Part shown: positions 1 to 6,144 of the stretch, one piece after another
Layout: each line of letters starts with the position of its first letter
Position numbering within the stretch: position 1 is the stretch's first letter
Assembly (NCBI GenBank): GCA_028821815.1
Contig: JAPKEY010000063.1
Location: forward strand, 1 to 8,062
DNA: 8,062 nucleotides
Origin: Candidatus Poseidoniales archaeon
GTDB taxonomy: Archaea; Thermoplasmatota; Poseidoniia; Poseidoniales; Thalassarchaeaceae
Reading direction: 5' to 3'
Translations under genes and position numbers: made by a program
The notes under the pieces: generated by a model
What the model was told of the DNA's origin: nothing
Database searches by the model: none
The model's input: the letters and a program-made list of their open reading frames with translations, nothing else

Positions 1-1831
1 GGGTGCAATTTTCTCCAGTTTCTTGGAACCCAGCCATGTGCCAATCTTCCGTGACCCATTCTTTGGCACCAAAGTCACTTTGCTGCCGACTTGGTTTCAC
101 TGTTCGCCACATCACGTGACTGTAATTGTGGTCATTGGTGTAAGGGAATGCTGGATCAAGACACATGGTGACTGGAATGGGTCCTGAATCGGGAATGGTC
201 AAATTATCTGCGCTCACAATCCATTGGAATTCTTGAACACCGAGTGCTGCACGCTCACGTGGGTTATCGGCCATCTCAATCATGTAGAATGGAATGCCTA
301 GATTTCGAACGGCAATATGGTCGATGTCCCCTGGTTGCTGGTGGAATGCAGTTCCAATCTCGATGGTGTAACAAAATGAATCATGTACACCGTAATGCCA
401 ATCGCAATAATCACCCGTTGTTGGATACAAGTCACTGCTCTGCATATTTTCGTATCTTGTCATCTCGGCCATTTTGTCACCGTGATAGATGAGTGCATCG
501 TGGTCAGGGGTTTCACAATTTGTACAGTGACCCCACGGATAGAGAACCAGTTCAGAGTAGGAATGCCAGGTCAAAGTGGCCTTGTAATCAGATGAGCCAT
601 CGCCATCATCATCATTCATTTCTGTGAGGTCCTGAATAAAGCGGGTCTCAGGTTCAGAGTTACCACCCCACCAATCTTCATCGGTTAGGCCGTCAGCGTC
701 ATCGTCTTTACCATCAACGTGGTCTTCGTTATATTGACCATCTTCATCATTGTCAGTATCATCGACAGGGCCATTGTAGACGTCATTGTTCGCCCCAGCA
801 TAACACATCCCTGGGAATAATGGGCCAGTTGCACCCAAAGGCGCACCCCATTCAAACTGATAGTTTCGATTGAGGTCAACACCATCACACCCTTCATCGA
901 CTTCTTCATCGACGTCGGGAATTGGGGTGACACCTGTAACCGTGTTGTCACGGAGGTTCTTACGCCATCCTGCGGATTCGCAATTCCAAGCATCCTCACC
1001 ACAGAATACCTCGCGATCGTAGCGGTTACCATCAACATTGAGCATAGGGATGAGGTAAATTTCTCGGGTCTCAACCAGAGTAGTAATTTTTTGTTCTGAG
1101 AAATCCTCATCTACACCCAAATCACCAGGGCCACAATTCAAACCGTCACCATTAGAATCTTGGAAATTTGATGCCAATGAAAGACAATCACCGTCATCGT
1201 CTAGGATGCCATCGCCATCAGTATCACCCCATCCATCTTCATCGACCAAACCATCACCATCGTTGTCGATACCGGCCTGACCGTAGTAGTGAGCTAAGGT
1301 TTCAAGGAAATACATTGGCACCTCGTAAGACATCCATTCTCGAGCATGGTGGTTTCCAACGAGTTGAACATCGGGAATGTCTGCATAATTACCGCAGTCT
1401 CCAACGAATTCATTGCAGTCTCCACCCTGCACTCCACCACCATCTTCTCCTCCACCTGTGATTTTCATCCAAGGAGATGGATGACTGTAGAAATGTCCCT
1501 TGTAACTGTCAGCAGTCATTGGCATACCACGGGCATTTGTACCACCGATTAGACCTTCATGGAATGACATGATGTAGGGGTTTTCTTCAGCCAATTCCAT
1601 CATGCGATCACGCATGGTGAAATAGTCATGATATTCTTTGAATTGAATTCGGTCATTTCCTCCCCACGGGTAATACTCGAGGGTGTATTCTTCACTCCAA
1701 ATATCCTCTGGGGACAAACCTTCAGGAGGGTCATCTTGAACCGCCGTGCTCAAACTACCCGTCATCATCGGAATGAGCATACAGAGTACACCAAGAAGTG
1801 CAGGGATTCGGCGAGATGACATGACTACCAT
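1..1831 (-). CDS. Secreted M14-family zinc carboxypeptidase, C-terminus cut by window edge
   Basis: A metallocarboxypeptidase that probably trims C-terminal residues from peptides outside the cell. All M14 (carboxypeptidase A-like) landmarks are visible: zinc ligands H162 and E165 in HHAREW, N321/R322 in DLNRNY (substrate carboxylate binding), the third zinc ligand H423 in WHSYSE, and the catalytic glutamate E491 in YTIEIG. The N-terminus is a signal peptide: RR, then a hydrophobic run ending near STA (about residue 30). Acidic DxDGDG-like stretches interrupt the catalytic domain at about residues 189-243, 350-386 and 407-412; they resemble thrombospondin-3-type calcium loops. Paired cysteines suggest disulfides. 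About 610 residues are visible and the frame is still open at base 1, so a C-terminal beta domain may follow. The start is ATG 1831, with GGAGAAGG 12 bases upstream; ATG 1822, in frame, would also keep the signal peptide. The family is secure, the exact specificity is not. Confidence 0.93.
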   Translation of the reverse strand, partial: MVVMSSRRIPALLGVLCMLIPMMTGSLSTAVQDDPPEGLSPEDIWSEEYTLEYYPWGGNDRIQFKEYHDYFTMRDRMMELAEENPYIMSFHEGLIGGTNARGMPMTADSYKGHFYSHPSPWMKITGGGEDGGGVQGGDCNEFVGDCGNYADIPDVQLVGNHHAREWMSYEVPMYFLETLAHYYGQAGIDNDGDGLVDEDGWGDTDGDGILDDDGDCLSLASNFQDSNGDGLNCGPGDLGVDEDFSEQKITTLVETREIYLIPMLNVDGNRYDREVFCGEDAWNCESAGWRKNLRDNTVTGVTPIPDVDEEVDEGCDGVDLNRNYQFEWGAPLGATGPLFPGMCYAGANNDVYNGPVDDTDNDEDGQYNEDHVDGKDDDADGLTDEDWWGGNSEPETRFIQDLTEMNDDDGDGSSDYKATLTWHSYSELVLYPWGHCTNCETPDHDALIYHGDKMAEMTRYENMQSSDLYPTTGDYCDWHYGVHDSFCYTIEIGTAFHQQPGDIDHIAVRNLGIPFYMIEMADNPRERAALGVQEFQWIVSADNLTIPDSGPIPVTMCLDPAFPYTNDHNYSHVMWRTVKPSRQQSDFGAKEWVTEDWHMAGFQETGENCT

Positions 1832-1886
1832 ACAGTCGAGATACCTTCTCCATTTCAATAGACCGCCACCCCGACCCTCACGGAAT

Positions 1887-1903
1887 CGTCCCTTTAGGGG
1901 ACG
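1887..1903. repeat. Perfect inverted repeat in the divergent spacer
   Basis: CGTCCC and GGGACG arms (6 bp) flank the 5-base loop TTTAG. The repeat lies between the M14 peptidase and mscS, about 56 bases upstream of the peptidase start. It could be an operator or a hairpin near the 5' end of the peptidase mRNA. A repeat of this size can occur by chance. Confidence 0.35.
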
Positions 1904-1925
1904 GTATCACGAAGATTGGCATAGC

Positions 1926-1933
1926 GATATAAT
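1926..1933 (+). promoter_or_regulatory. Putative archaeal TATA box for mscS
   Basis: GATATAAT is the most A+T-rich stretch of an otherwise mixed spacer. Its centre lies about 31 bases before the mscS ATG. At the usual archaeal TATA-to-start distance of about 26 bases, transcription would begin near 1956, giving a nearly leaderless mRNA; this fits the lack of a Shine-Dalgarno sequence before the ATG. The element reads ATTATATC on the other strand, so it could also serve the divergent peptidase gene. No clear BRE was identified. Confidence 0.4.
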
Positions 1934-1960
1934 CAACTCCTATTGCCGGGTCGGCCCCTC

Positions 1961-3058
1961 ATGGACAGTGTGGTAGAGATGATCCCAAATTGGGACAATG
2001 TGATGTTTGGTTTCAATCAAGGAACCATTGCTGTGCTGCTTGGATTCATCGGTTTAGTCTTCGTGGCGCGAATAGTTGCCATGGTTTTAATCCCCAAAAT
2101 ATTCTCCGGAATTTGTGATAAAAGTCCAATCGCAAAACTCGCTATACAGGGTTCAAGCAAGGCTCTCGGTACCGCGATGGGGGCTGGAGTTCTATGGCAA
2201 TGCAGTCTTATGCTCATCGAAGGTGAATCTGCTGTAATGCCAGAGTTTGTCGCATTTTGGCTGCCATCGATTGCACAGGTTGTGATGCTTATCGCAATCA
2301 TCGCGTGGGCACTTCGTCTAACCGTCGCTGTTCAGGCTGTTGTAGAATACTGGGATGATGATGAGGAACTGGATGGAGCTGAACAAACTCTCATTGGAGC
2401 GGTCGAAAGCGTCTTGCGATTCTGTATTGTCATCTTTGGCTCAATCTTCATCGCCGATGCATTGAATTTTGATTTAACCACGATGGTTGCTGGTCTGGGG
2501 ATTACGGGTCTGGCACTTGCTCTCGCCGCCAAAGACAGTATCGCCAATGTCTTCGGAGCGGTCACAGTATTGCTTGACCGACCATTCCGTGTCGGTGATT
2601 GGGTCCTGCTTAGCGGAGCTGAAGGGGAAGTCATCAGTATCAGTTTGAGAACCACTCTTCTACGCACAGGTGGGGACACAGTGGTAACCATCCCAAATGC
2701 TAATCTAACCTCCAAGCCCATCGAGAATTTTGGCAAGCGACGCTGGCGCAGATATCGACCGGTCATCTCTCTGGACCTGGATAGTGATCCGGATGCAATT
2801 CAGAACTTCACCAATGGTGTAGGTGAACTCATCCGAAACGATGAGAACACCATGAAGGAAGATTCTTGCTACGCTAAGGTCTCAGCCATCTCCAAGGATT
2901 CGATTGAAATTTCCTGTAACATTTACTGGGATGTCGAAGGGGGCGCTAATGAGAGAGATGCACGCCAATCATTCTTACTCAATGTCGCTCGTTTGGCCAA
3001 GGAAAATAGCATCGTATTCTATGAACCACGAGTCCGCAATCAGAGAACTTTGGATTGA
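1961..3058 (+). CDS. mscS: MscS-family small-conductance mechanosensitive channel
   Basis: A membrane channel that opens under bilayer tension and releases solutes during hypo-osmotic shock. The protein has 365 residues, longer than E. coli MscS (286). Hydrophobic segments lie at about 22-44, 70-86, 97-122 and 149-167, followed by the pore-lining helix at 173-205 with the small-residue pattern GLGITGLALALAAKD. The beta domain starts with RPFRVGDWV and continues through LRTTLLRT and the conserved IPN (244-246). The rest is the mixed alpha/beta cytoplasmic vestibule. ATG 1961 was preferred over the upstream in-frame TTG 1943 because it lies just downstream of a TATA-like element; ATG 1979 is a further option. 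The stop is 9 bases before gpmA on the same strand, so the two are probably co-transcribed. Family assignment is very firm; ion selectivity cannot be read from sequence. Confidence 0.95.
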   Translation: MDSVVEMIPNWDNVMFGFNQGTIAVLLGFIGLVFVARIVAMVLIPKIFSGICDKSPIAKLAIQGSSKALGTAMGAGVLWQCSLMLIEGESAVMPEFVAFWLPSIAQVVMLIAIIAWALRLTVAVQAVVEYWDDDEELDGAEQTLIGAVESVLRFCIVIFGSIFIADALNFDLTTMVAGLGITGLALALAAKDSIANVFGAVTVLLDRPFRVGDWVLLSGAEGEVISISLRTTLLRTGGDTVVTIPNANLTSKPIENFGKRRWRRYRPVISLDLDSDPDAIQNFTNGVGELIRNDENTMKEDSCYAKVSAISKDSIEISCNIYWDVEGGANERDARQSFLLNVARLAKENSIVFYEPRVRNQRTLD

Positions 3059-3062
3059 GGGA
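3057..3062 (+). promoter_or_regulatory. Shine-Dalgarno sequence of gpmA
   Basis: GAGGGA overlaps the mscS stop codon and lies 5 bases before the gpmA ATG. This supports translation of gpmA as an internal cistron of an mscS-gpmA transcript, in contrast to first genes here, which lack such a site at normal spacing. Confidence 0.55.
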
Positions 3063-3067
3063 ATCTG

Positions 3068-3670
3068 ATGGCCACGCTGATTCTACTGCGGCATGGGCAA
3101 TCTGTTTGGAATGCCGCCAACAAATTCACCGGGTGGACCGATGTTGAACTTTCAGCGGTTGGTGAAACTGAGGCAGCCAAAGCTGGTGAAGAATTGGCCA
3201 ATACACAAATCGATGTTGTACATACGAGTGGCTTGATTCGAGCACAAAATACTGCGGATATTGTCATGCAGCATAATCAAGTTTCAAGCGATGTGCCGAC
3301 ACACCGTGATAATCGCCTGAATGAACGCCATTATGGTGATCTGCAAGGTCTTGACAAGAATGAAACTCGTGCAAAATATGGAGATGAACAAGTCCACATC
3401 TGGCGTCGTTCCTACGATGTACCCCCTCCTGGAAAAGATGGGGAGAGTCTGGCCATGTGTGCTAAGCGCACGTTGCCATACTTGGATGAGGCCATCAAAC
3501 CTGATTTGGAATCCGGGAAAACAGTACTCGTCGCAGCACATGGCAACAGTTTACGGAGCATCGTCATGAAAATTGAGGATTTGTCAAAGGATGAAGTCCT
3601 CAGTCTTGAGATTCCCACTGGTGTTCCTCGAATTTACGCCTACAGCGATGGCGTTTTCACCAGGGTTTAG
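3068..3670 (+). CDS. gpmA: 2,3-bisphosphoglycerate-dependent phosphoglycerate mutase
   Basis: Interconverts 3-phosphoglycerate and 2-phosphoglycerate in glycolysis and gluconeogenesis in the cytoplasm. The phosphohistidine motif LLRHGQSVWN supplies H9, preceded by R8. FTGWTDVELS, the loop SGLIRAQNTA (R58), LNERHYGDLQG (E86) and HIWRRSYDVPPP (R113, R114) are all classic for the dPGM branch. The second catalytic histidine is H158 in AAHGNSLR, and EIPTGVP follows near the C-terminus. At 200 residues it is shorter than E. coli GpmA (about 250) but lacks nothing essential. Many archaea use the unrelated cofactor-independent mutase, so this bacterial-type enzyme may have been acquired by transfer (inference). 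It follows mscS by 9 bases. Its last 14 bases overlap the convergent pseudokinase gene. Confidence 0.95.
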   Translation: MATLILLRHGQSVWNAANKFTGWTDVELSAVGETEAAKAGEELANTQIDVVHTSGLIRAQNTADIVMQHNQVSSDVPTHRDNRLNERHYGDLQGLDKNETRAKYGDEQVHIWRRSYDVPPPGKDGESLAMCAKRTLPYLDEAIKPDLESGKTVLVAAHGNSLRSIVMKIEDLSKDEVLSLEIPTGVPRIYAYSDGVFTRV

Positions 3671-4841
3671 GAGCAGAATACCGGTAGATTTTGTTCAAAA
3701 TCCAACCACAAATTCCCATCAACCCTATACCCCCCAAAGCGAAATCAGAAGGAATTTCGGAACCGGGATAGAATATCCAATAGAGAATTGCGGTCAATGG
3801 AACGAACGTACATATCAAAGCTCCAGCAGCAATTGTGCGAACTCGATACATGCCATTCTGAACACTGGAGACGGTGGCAAGGAATTGTGTGACATGAGGT
3901 GGTTCTTTTTCCCCCCATGCTTGATGGAATAGCCGTTGCTCAAGATACTGTTCGTATTCCCATATAATGAGGCCACCTCGATGGCTATCCAATGCCTTGT
4001 GAGAGGACCAGTGAGACGGAGCGGTCGATACCCATCCTTCGCAAAATGCCCTCTTTTCATCAGGAGATAGGTCGAGAACTGCAGCCGCAACATCTCGCAA
4101 TGCAGGAGAAGGTGAAGTCTCTGGGACCAACGCGTTGTAGATACCCCCTACACAACCGGAGATGATGACTTTTCCATCAACCAAATGACAATGATCGAGA
4201 CCAAAGTTACGATGTGTGATGGTTCCCTGTGTATCTGATGAGTGTGGTGCTCGCCATTTGGTTGCAGAACGTGTGCGCGGCTCCAATGTATCGAGGCGTT
4301 TGTTCCAAGCCCTCTCATCATTTGGCGTCGCTAAAGTGCGACCACAGGTGGCATGAAATCGACCCAGTGCCTCTCCAGCCAATCGCAAATGCTGGTCATC
4401 CTTCGGCAGTGGTTCCATAGCCAATTTTTTGAATATCAGAATGATATCCTGCCCATCGACTTGGAGGCCACCAATTGCGGTGTTTAATTCATCGCAATCC
4501 AGTGCCGCAAGACGGCGACCATGACCATCTTCATCCAGTGGCAATACCTGTGCCTCATGATTCGTAAATTCAACCATCCACCCTACCTGATTTGAGGTAA
4601 CTGAGATGGGTTTTCCTTCGACCCATTTACCCCATGTGGGTGAAAGCGAATCCCACCATTCACTGGAACTCATATCACCATCTGGCAATCGCACGGGTAA
4701 ACTGTCCCAGCGCACATGCAGAACATGAGATGAAAATCCTGCAGGGAGCGTCAAGATTGCATCGGTCACAGAATTCACTGCAACACGCGGATACCATGGC
4801 TCAGATTCGATGTCCACGTATTGCCCAAAGGTCGCATCCAC
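3657..4841 (-). CDS. Maltokinase/APH-like protein with degenerate active site and C-terminal membrane hairpin
   Basis: A 394-residue protein, not firmly assigned. The middle resembles the kinase fold of aminoglycoside phosphotransferases and maltokinases: EALGRFHA (158-164), then HRNFGLDH (210-217) where the family has HGDxHxxN, then DGKVIISG (222-229) where the family has the metal-binding Asp of (I/L)DF. After that come SPALRDVAAAVLDL (245-258), close to the maltokinase SPLRDVAG block, and an aromatic helix WEYEQYLEQRLF. By this alignment the catalytic Asp is Asn212, the metal-ligand Asn is His217 and the second Asp falls at Ser228/Gly229, so phosphotransfer looks doubtful. Two hydrophobic segments (about 338-357 and 367-386) would anchor it in the membrane. 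The start is GTG 4841, since no in-frame ATG lies near; the frame is open upstream to 4898. It overlaps gpmA tail-to-tail and is divergent from the HAD gene. Confidence 0.6.
   Translation of the reverse strand: MDATFGQYVDIESEPWYPRVAVNSVTDAILTLPAGFSSHVLHVRWDSLPVRLPDGDMSSSEWWDSLSPTWGKWVEGKPISVTSNQVGWMVEFTNHEAQVLPLDEDGHGRRLAALDCDELNTAIGGLQVDGQDIILIFKKLAMEPLPKDDQHLRLAGEALGRFHATCGRTLATPNDERAWNKRLDTLEPRTRSATKWRAPHSSDTQGTITHRNFGLDHCHLVDGKVIISGCVGGIYNALVPETSPSPALRDVAAAVLDLSPDEKRAFCEGWVSTAPSHWSSHKALDSHRGGLIIWEYEQYLEQRLFHQAWGEKEPPHVTQFLATVSSVQNGMYRVRTIAAGALICTFVPLTAILYWIFYPGSEIPSDFALGGIGLMGICGWILNKIYRYSAPKPW
3687..3702. repeat. Perfect inverted repeat just beyond gpmA stop
   Basis: GATTTTG and CAAAATC (7-bp arms, 2-base spacer) lie 16 bases past the gpmA stop codon, inside the 3' end of the convergent pseudokinase gene, where they encode part of its last membrane segment. 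This could mark transcript ends for one or both strands. It lacks a following T-run on the plus strand, so a terminator role is only a guess. Confidence 0.25.
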
Positions 4842-4875
4842 ATCAATACTCTGCGCTGCAGAGGACAGATTGAAA

Positions 4876-4890
4876 GCGCCCCAGTGGCGC
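4876..4890. repeat. Short inverted repeat in the 59-bp divergent spacer
   Basis: GCGCC and GGCGC arms flank the 5-base loop CCAGT, 10 bases before the HAD start codon and 34 bases before the GTG of the divergent pseudokinase gene. The spacer (4842-4900) must hold both promoters, yet no convincing TATA box was found in it. The repeat may be an operator or chance. Confidence 0.25.
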
Positions 4891-4900
4891 CATAGACGCT

Positions 4901-5443
4901 ATGGGAGAGCCGACAAAACTGCCACTTGCGGTCGACCTCGATGGAACATTGATTTTCACCGATATGTCTCGAGTGACCTTCCGTCGTGTGGTTCTCCCCA
5001 GATTTTGGTTGATTCCTTGGATGTTTTACCTCGATTTAACCAATCGTCGAGCGAGATGGAAACAGATACTTGGTCGCAAACTCAAATTCGACCCAGCAGA
5101 ACTCGAGTACAACGAACCTTTCCTCGCTTGGCTGAAGGAAGAAAAAGCAAGTGGTCGAGAAGTAATTCTGTGTACGGCATCTGAGATTTCAGTGGCCCGA
5201 AAAATCGCAGATTATGTCGGTATTTTTGATGATGTCATGGGTAGTGATGGGGTCACTAATTTGCGCATGGGAGCAAAGGGAAAAGCGCTTGCAGAACGCT
5301 ATGGGAAGGGGAAATTCGCCTACGCAGGAAATTCCAGCCACGATTTGAAAACCTGGCCCTATGCTGGTGAAGTCATCGTGGTCAATGCCAGCCAGCAAAC
5401 GATCAATGCACTGGGTGATCGTCCATCAATTGTGTTTGAGTGA
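4901..5443 (+). CDS. HAD-superfamily phosphatase, UbiA-associated type, stand-alone
   Basis: A predicted Mg2+-dependent phosphatase of 180 residues. HAD motif I is AVDLDGTL, with nucleophile D12 and acid/base D14. Motif II is T92 in LCTAS, motif III lysine is probably K128, and motif IV is AGNSSHDLK with D148. The wording of the whole protein (DLDGTLIFTD, YNEPFLAWL, LGIFD-like VGIFDDVMGSDG, YAGNSSHDLKTW) matches the N-terminal HAD domain of bacterial HAD-UbiA prenyltransferase fusions. Here the frame stops right after that domain and no UbiA follows. In fusions the HAD is thought to act on a phosphorylated polyprenyl-linked intermediate; a similar substrate here is inference, mildly supported by uppS nearby. 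ATG 4901 has no Shine-Dalgarno sequence, consistent with a short-leader transcript. The last 41 bases overlap the convergent membrane-protein gene. Confidence 0.85.
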   Translation: MGEPTKLPLAVDLDGTLIFTDMSRVTFRRVVLPRFWLIPWMFYLDLTNRRARWKQILGRKLKFDPAELEYNEPFLAWLKEEKASGREVILCTASEISVARKIADYVGIFDDVMGSDGVTNLRMGAKGKALAERYGKGKFAYAGNSSHDLKTWPYAGEVIVVNASQQTINALGDRPSIVFE

Positions 5444-6074
5444 ATCGGTTGACGGCCACATTCACCAGTAAATCGCCAAGCGCGTAGACTACACCACACA
5501 GCAGTGGTGGGTTCAATGCCGTCAATGGTGTCCAAGCCACATCTGAATACCAAGCCCAATTGCCCAAGTATGTACCCCACAATTCCATTCCGAGGGCCAA
5601 CCATGCCATTGTGGCATACAAGCGACGTTCAGGCCCCCATCGCATGAAACAGAGTAGAACAAGAAGTAGGAAAACTCCCGATGTGTCAACTCCTTGGTAA
5701 GCAAAATACAGTGATAGGGGTACGAAGGGAAGAATCGATGGCCATGACCACTTTTCGAGCAAGCGCTGAGAAAATCGGCGACCTAAATCAAACAGGAACC
5801 AGTGACCAGCAGGCACGAACAAAGGCATCAATCCTTCACGATATTCATACAGATGCCAAACTTCGGTGAAGAACAGTTCCATCGGTGTTGCAAAGGCCAG
5901 CACCGCCAACATCTCGATGCGCTCTAATCGTTCACCTCGAACAAAGATTGTCATGAAGATAGTCCAACAAACGATGTCAACAATATATTCGCCTTTGATG
6001 GCCCAATCTGTCCCATTCTGGTCGACCCACAAACCGATGCCGATGGTGAGGATGTAGACAAACTCGCGGCGCAT
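5403..6074 (-). CDS. Polytopic membrane protein of unknown function
   Basis: I do not recognise this family. The 223-residue protein is dominated by hydrophobic segments, at about 5-17, 30-45, 54-72, 86-97, 113-125, 133-145, 154-170 and 186-206. Several carry polar or aromatic residues: E66 and E71 in PMELFFTEVWHLYEYRE, H91 in VPAGHWFLFDLG, E164 with WGTYLGNWAWY (163-176), and NPPLLCGVVYALGDLL (188-203). Buried Glu, His and Trp of this kind occur in membrane enzymes acting on lipids or isoprenoids, such as carotenoid-pathway proteins, but I cannot assign it to one. There is no signal peptide and the tail is hydrophilic. ATG 6074 is the natural start; the upstream region is shared with divergent uppS. 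Its 3' end runs 41 bases into the HAD gene on the other strand. Confidence 0.8.
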   Translation of the reverse strand: MRREFVYILTIGIGLWVDQNGTDWAIKGEYIVDIVCWTIFMTIFVRGERLERIEMLAVLAFATPMELFFTEVWHLYEYREGLMPLFVPAGHWFLFDLGRRFSQRLLEKWSWPSILPFVPLSLYFAYQGVDTSGVFLLLVLLCFMRWGPERRLYATMAWLALGMELWGTYLGNWAWYSDVAWTPLTALNPPLLCGVVYALGDLLVNVAVNRFTQTQLMDDHPVH

Positions 6075-6144
6075 GTAATGGCCATACGGTCCACGCTATC
6101 AAGCCACCCGATTGCATCAAGAGGGAAGGCGGACTCGACATGGT

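Noticed and set aside
685..1110. A 141-residue open frame on the minus strand inside the peptidase gene
   Set aside because: It is a shifted frame of the same strand. The overlapping frame contains all M14 catalytic motifs, whereas this one gives a low-complexity Met/Thr-rich product.
600..1260. Recurring cat/gat trinucleotide runs that look like short tandem repeats or a CRISPR-like array
   Set aside because: They are the Asp, Gly and Glu codons of the acidic loops in the minus-strand peptidase; unit lengths and spacing are irregular and there are no conserved direct repeats with unique spacers.
1943..1960. TTG at 1943 as an alternative mscS start
   Set aside because: It would add only six residues, and a TATA-like element at 1926-1933 predicts transcription starting after it; ATG 1961 is simpler.
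3815..4093. A 92-residue open frame on the minus strand within the pseudokinase gene
   Set aside because: It is a shadow in another frame of the longer gene, whose product has coherent kinase-like motifs and membrane helices; no independent start signal or domain was seen.
6112..6144. TTG at 6112 as the uppS start
   Set aside because: ATG 6145 in the same frame has a purine-rich GAGGGAAGG upstream, and the added residues match nothing known for the family.
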